In this document: piece after piece, positions 63,592-64,000 of the stretch | Numbering within the stretch: the stretch's first letter is position 1 | How the letters are laid out: every line of letters starts with the position of its first letter | Assembly: GCF_905120465.1 (NCBI RefSeq) | Contig: NZ_CAJHOF010000007.1 | Coordinates: forward strand, 1 to 64,000 | Length of the DNA: 64,000 nucleotides | Source: Campylobacter majalis | Lineage (GTDB): Bacteria > Campylobacterota > Campylobacteria > Campylobacterales > Campylobacteraceae | Reading direction: 5' to 3' | Notes under the pieces: model-generated | The model's database searches: none | Told to the model about the DNA's origin: nothing | What the model saw: only the letters and a program-made list of their open reading frames with translations | Position numbers and translations under genes: made by a program

Positions 63592-64000
63592 ATGAGAGTT
63601 TTGCTAGCTTTTTTTATGTTTATTTTGTTTTGTTTTGGTAATGAAATTATCGTAAAAGATATGCGTGGAGTTGATGTTAAAATCAAACAAAATTTAAGCA
63701 ATATAGCAACAATTGACGATGGATTTGTTGAGAGCGTAATGACACATCTTGGTGTAATTGATAAAGTTAAGGTTATTGGCTCATGGTCAATGAAACGTGA
63801 CTACAAGTATGAGTATGAAAAAATTTCAGGCGAAAAATATACACTTAGAGGCTGGAATGTGATGAAGTATCTACATCCATGGCTAGATGAGCTACCGTGC
63901 ATAAACTCAGCTCAAGGAAATATAATAAATTATGAAACTCTAGCTAAGGCAAATCCAGAGCTTGTTATACTTCGTGTAGGAGACTGCACTTTGCGTGGTT
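63592..64000 (+). CDS. ABC transporter periplasmic binding protein (metal-chelate type), 5' part only
   Basis: Starts at ATG 63592 with AAGGAGAT ten bases upstream and runs off the window after 136 codons. Signal peptide MRVLLAFFMFILFCFGNE (about 1-17). The mature part begins IIVKDMRGVDVKIKQNLSNIATIDDGFVESVMTHLGVIDKVKVIGSW and continues to KANPELVILRVGDC, the N-lobe layout of class III (FecB/BtuF-type) binding proteins. Likely the first gene of another iron/haem/cobalamin importer; ligand unknown. Confidence 0.82.
   Translation, partial: MRVLLAFFMFILFCFGNEIIVKDMRGVDVKIKQNLSNIATIDDGFVESVMTHLGVIDKVKVIGSWSMKRDYKYEYEKISGEKYTLRGWNVMKYLHPWLDELPCINSAQGNIINYETLAKANPELVILRVGDCTLRG

Overview
The window is a low-GC, gene-dense bacterial chromosome segment that looks like Campylobacter (Campylobacterota). 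It is probably a host-associated species other than C. jejuni, and the sequence alone does not settle which. The main reason is gene order. Several blocks match the order I recall from C. jejuni: trpB-trpA-cheX-like-fliN-fliO-like; trxB/trxA-yraN-hom-aminotransferase-rodZ-like-rlmB-rsmI-rpmE; ybaB-PDZ protein-ispA-tkt; and fabG-acpP-fabF-accA. An MfrABE-type methylmenaquinol:fumarate reductase and a TrpG-TrpD fusion also fit.

Layout. 1-600: 5' part of a type III DNA methyltransferase gene on the minus strand, interrupted by an octanucleotide repeat that runs into the window edge. 0.7-3.4 kb: AI-2E family permease and flagellar/chemotaxis genes. 3.4-12.3 kb: the trp operon (trpE-trpGD-trpF-[insert]-trpB-trpA), split by a three-gene ABC-three-component (ABC-3C) cassette with its own promoter. 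12.4-23.4 kb: TauE-type permease, thioredoxin system, methionine/threonine and amino-acid metabolism, rRNA methyltransferases. 22.8-26.5 kb: ribosomal protein/rpoA/infA cluster. 26.6-32.2 kb: nucleoid protein, PDZ protein, ispA, tkt, uppP. 32.2-41.7 kb: metal acquisition, made of a TonB receptor/ABC importer/methyltransferase operon and a broken haemoglobin/transferrin-type TonB receptor behind a Fur-like box. 41.8-42.7 kb: decayed genes. 42.7-46.4 kb: mfrABE. 47-50 kb: thiM, an ATPase, a divergent MTHFR-like protein. 50-51.4 kb: rpmI-rplT and a DIP1984 protein. 52.9-59.3 kb: fatty-acid synthesis, map, proBA. 59.4-62.2 kb: coiled-coil autotransporter. 62.3-64 kb: nhaA and the start of a metal-type periplasmic binding protein.

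Two themes stand out. First, three surface or DNA-modification genes carry simple-sequence tracts typical of phase variation: a GAACTCAG octamer in mod, a G8 tract in the signal peptide of a TonB receptor (currently out of frame), and a T14 tract inside the promoter spacer of the autotransporter. Second, the ABC-3C cassette (SMEK-domain protein, small middle component, DUF2326-type SMC-like ATPase) is a predicted conflict/anti-phage system inserted in the tryptophan operon. Gene-poor gaps hold a dispersed ~75-bp element and a tandem array of ~40-bp hairpin units.
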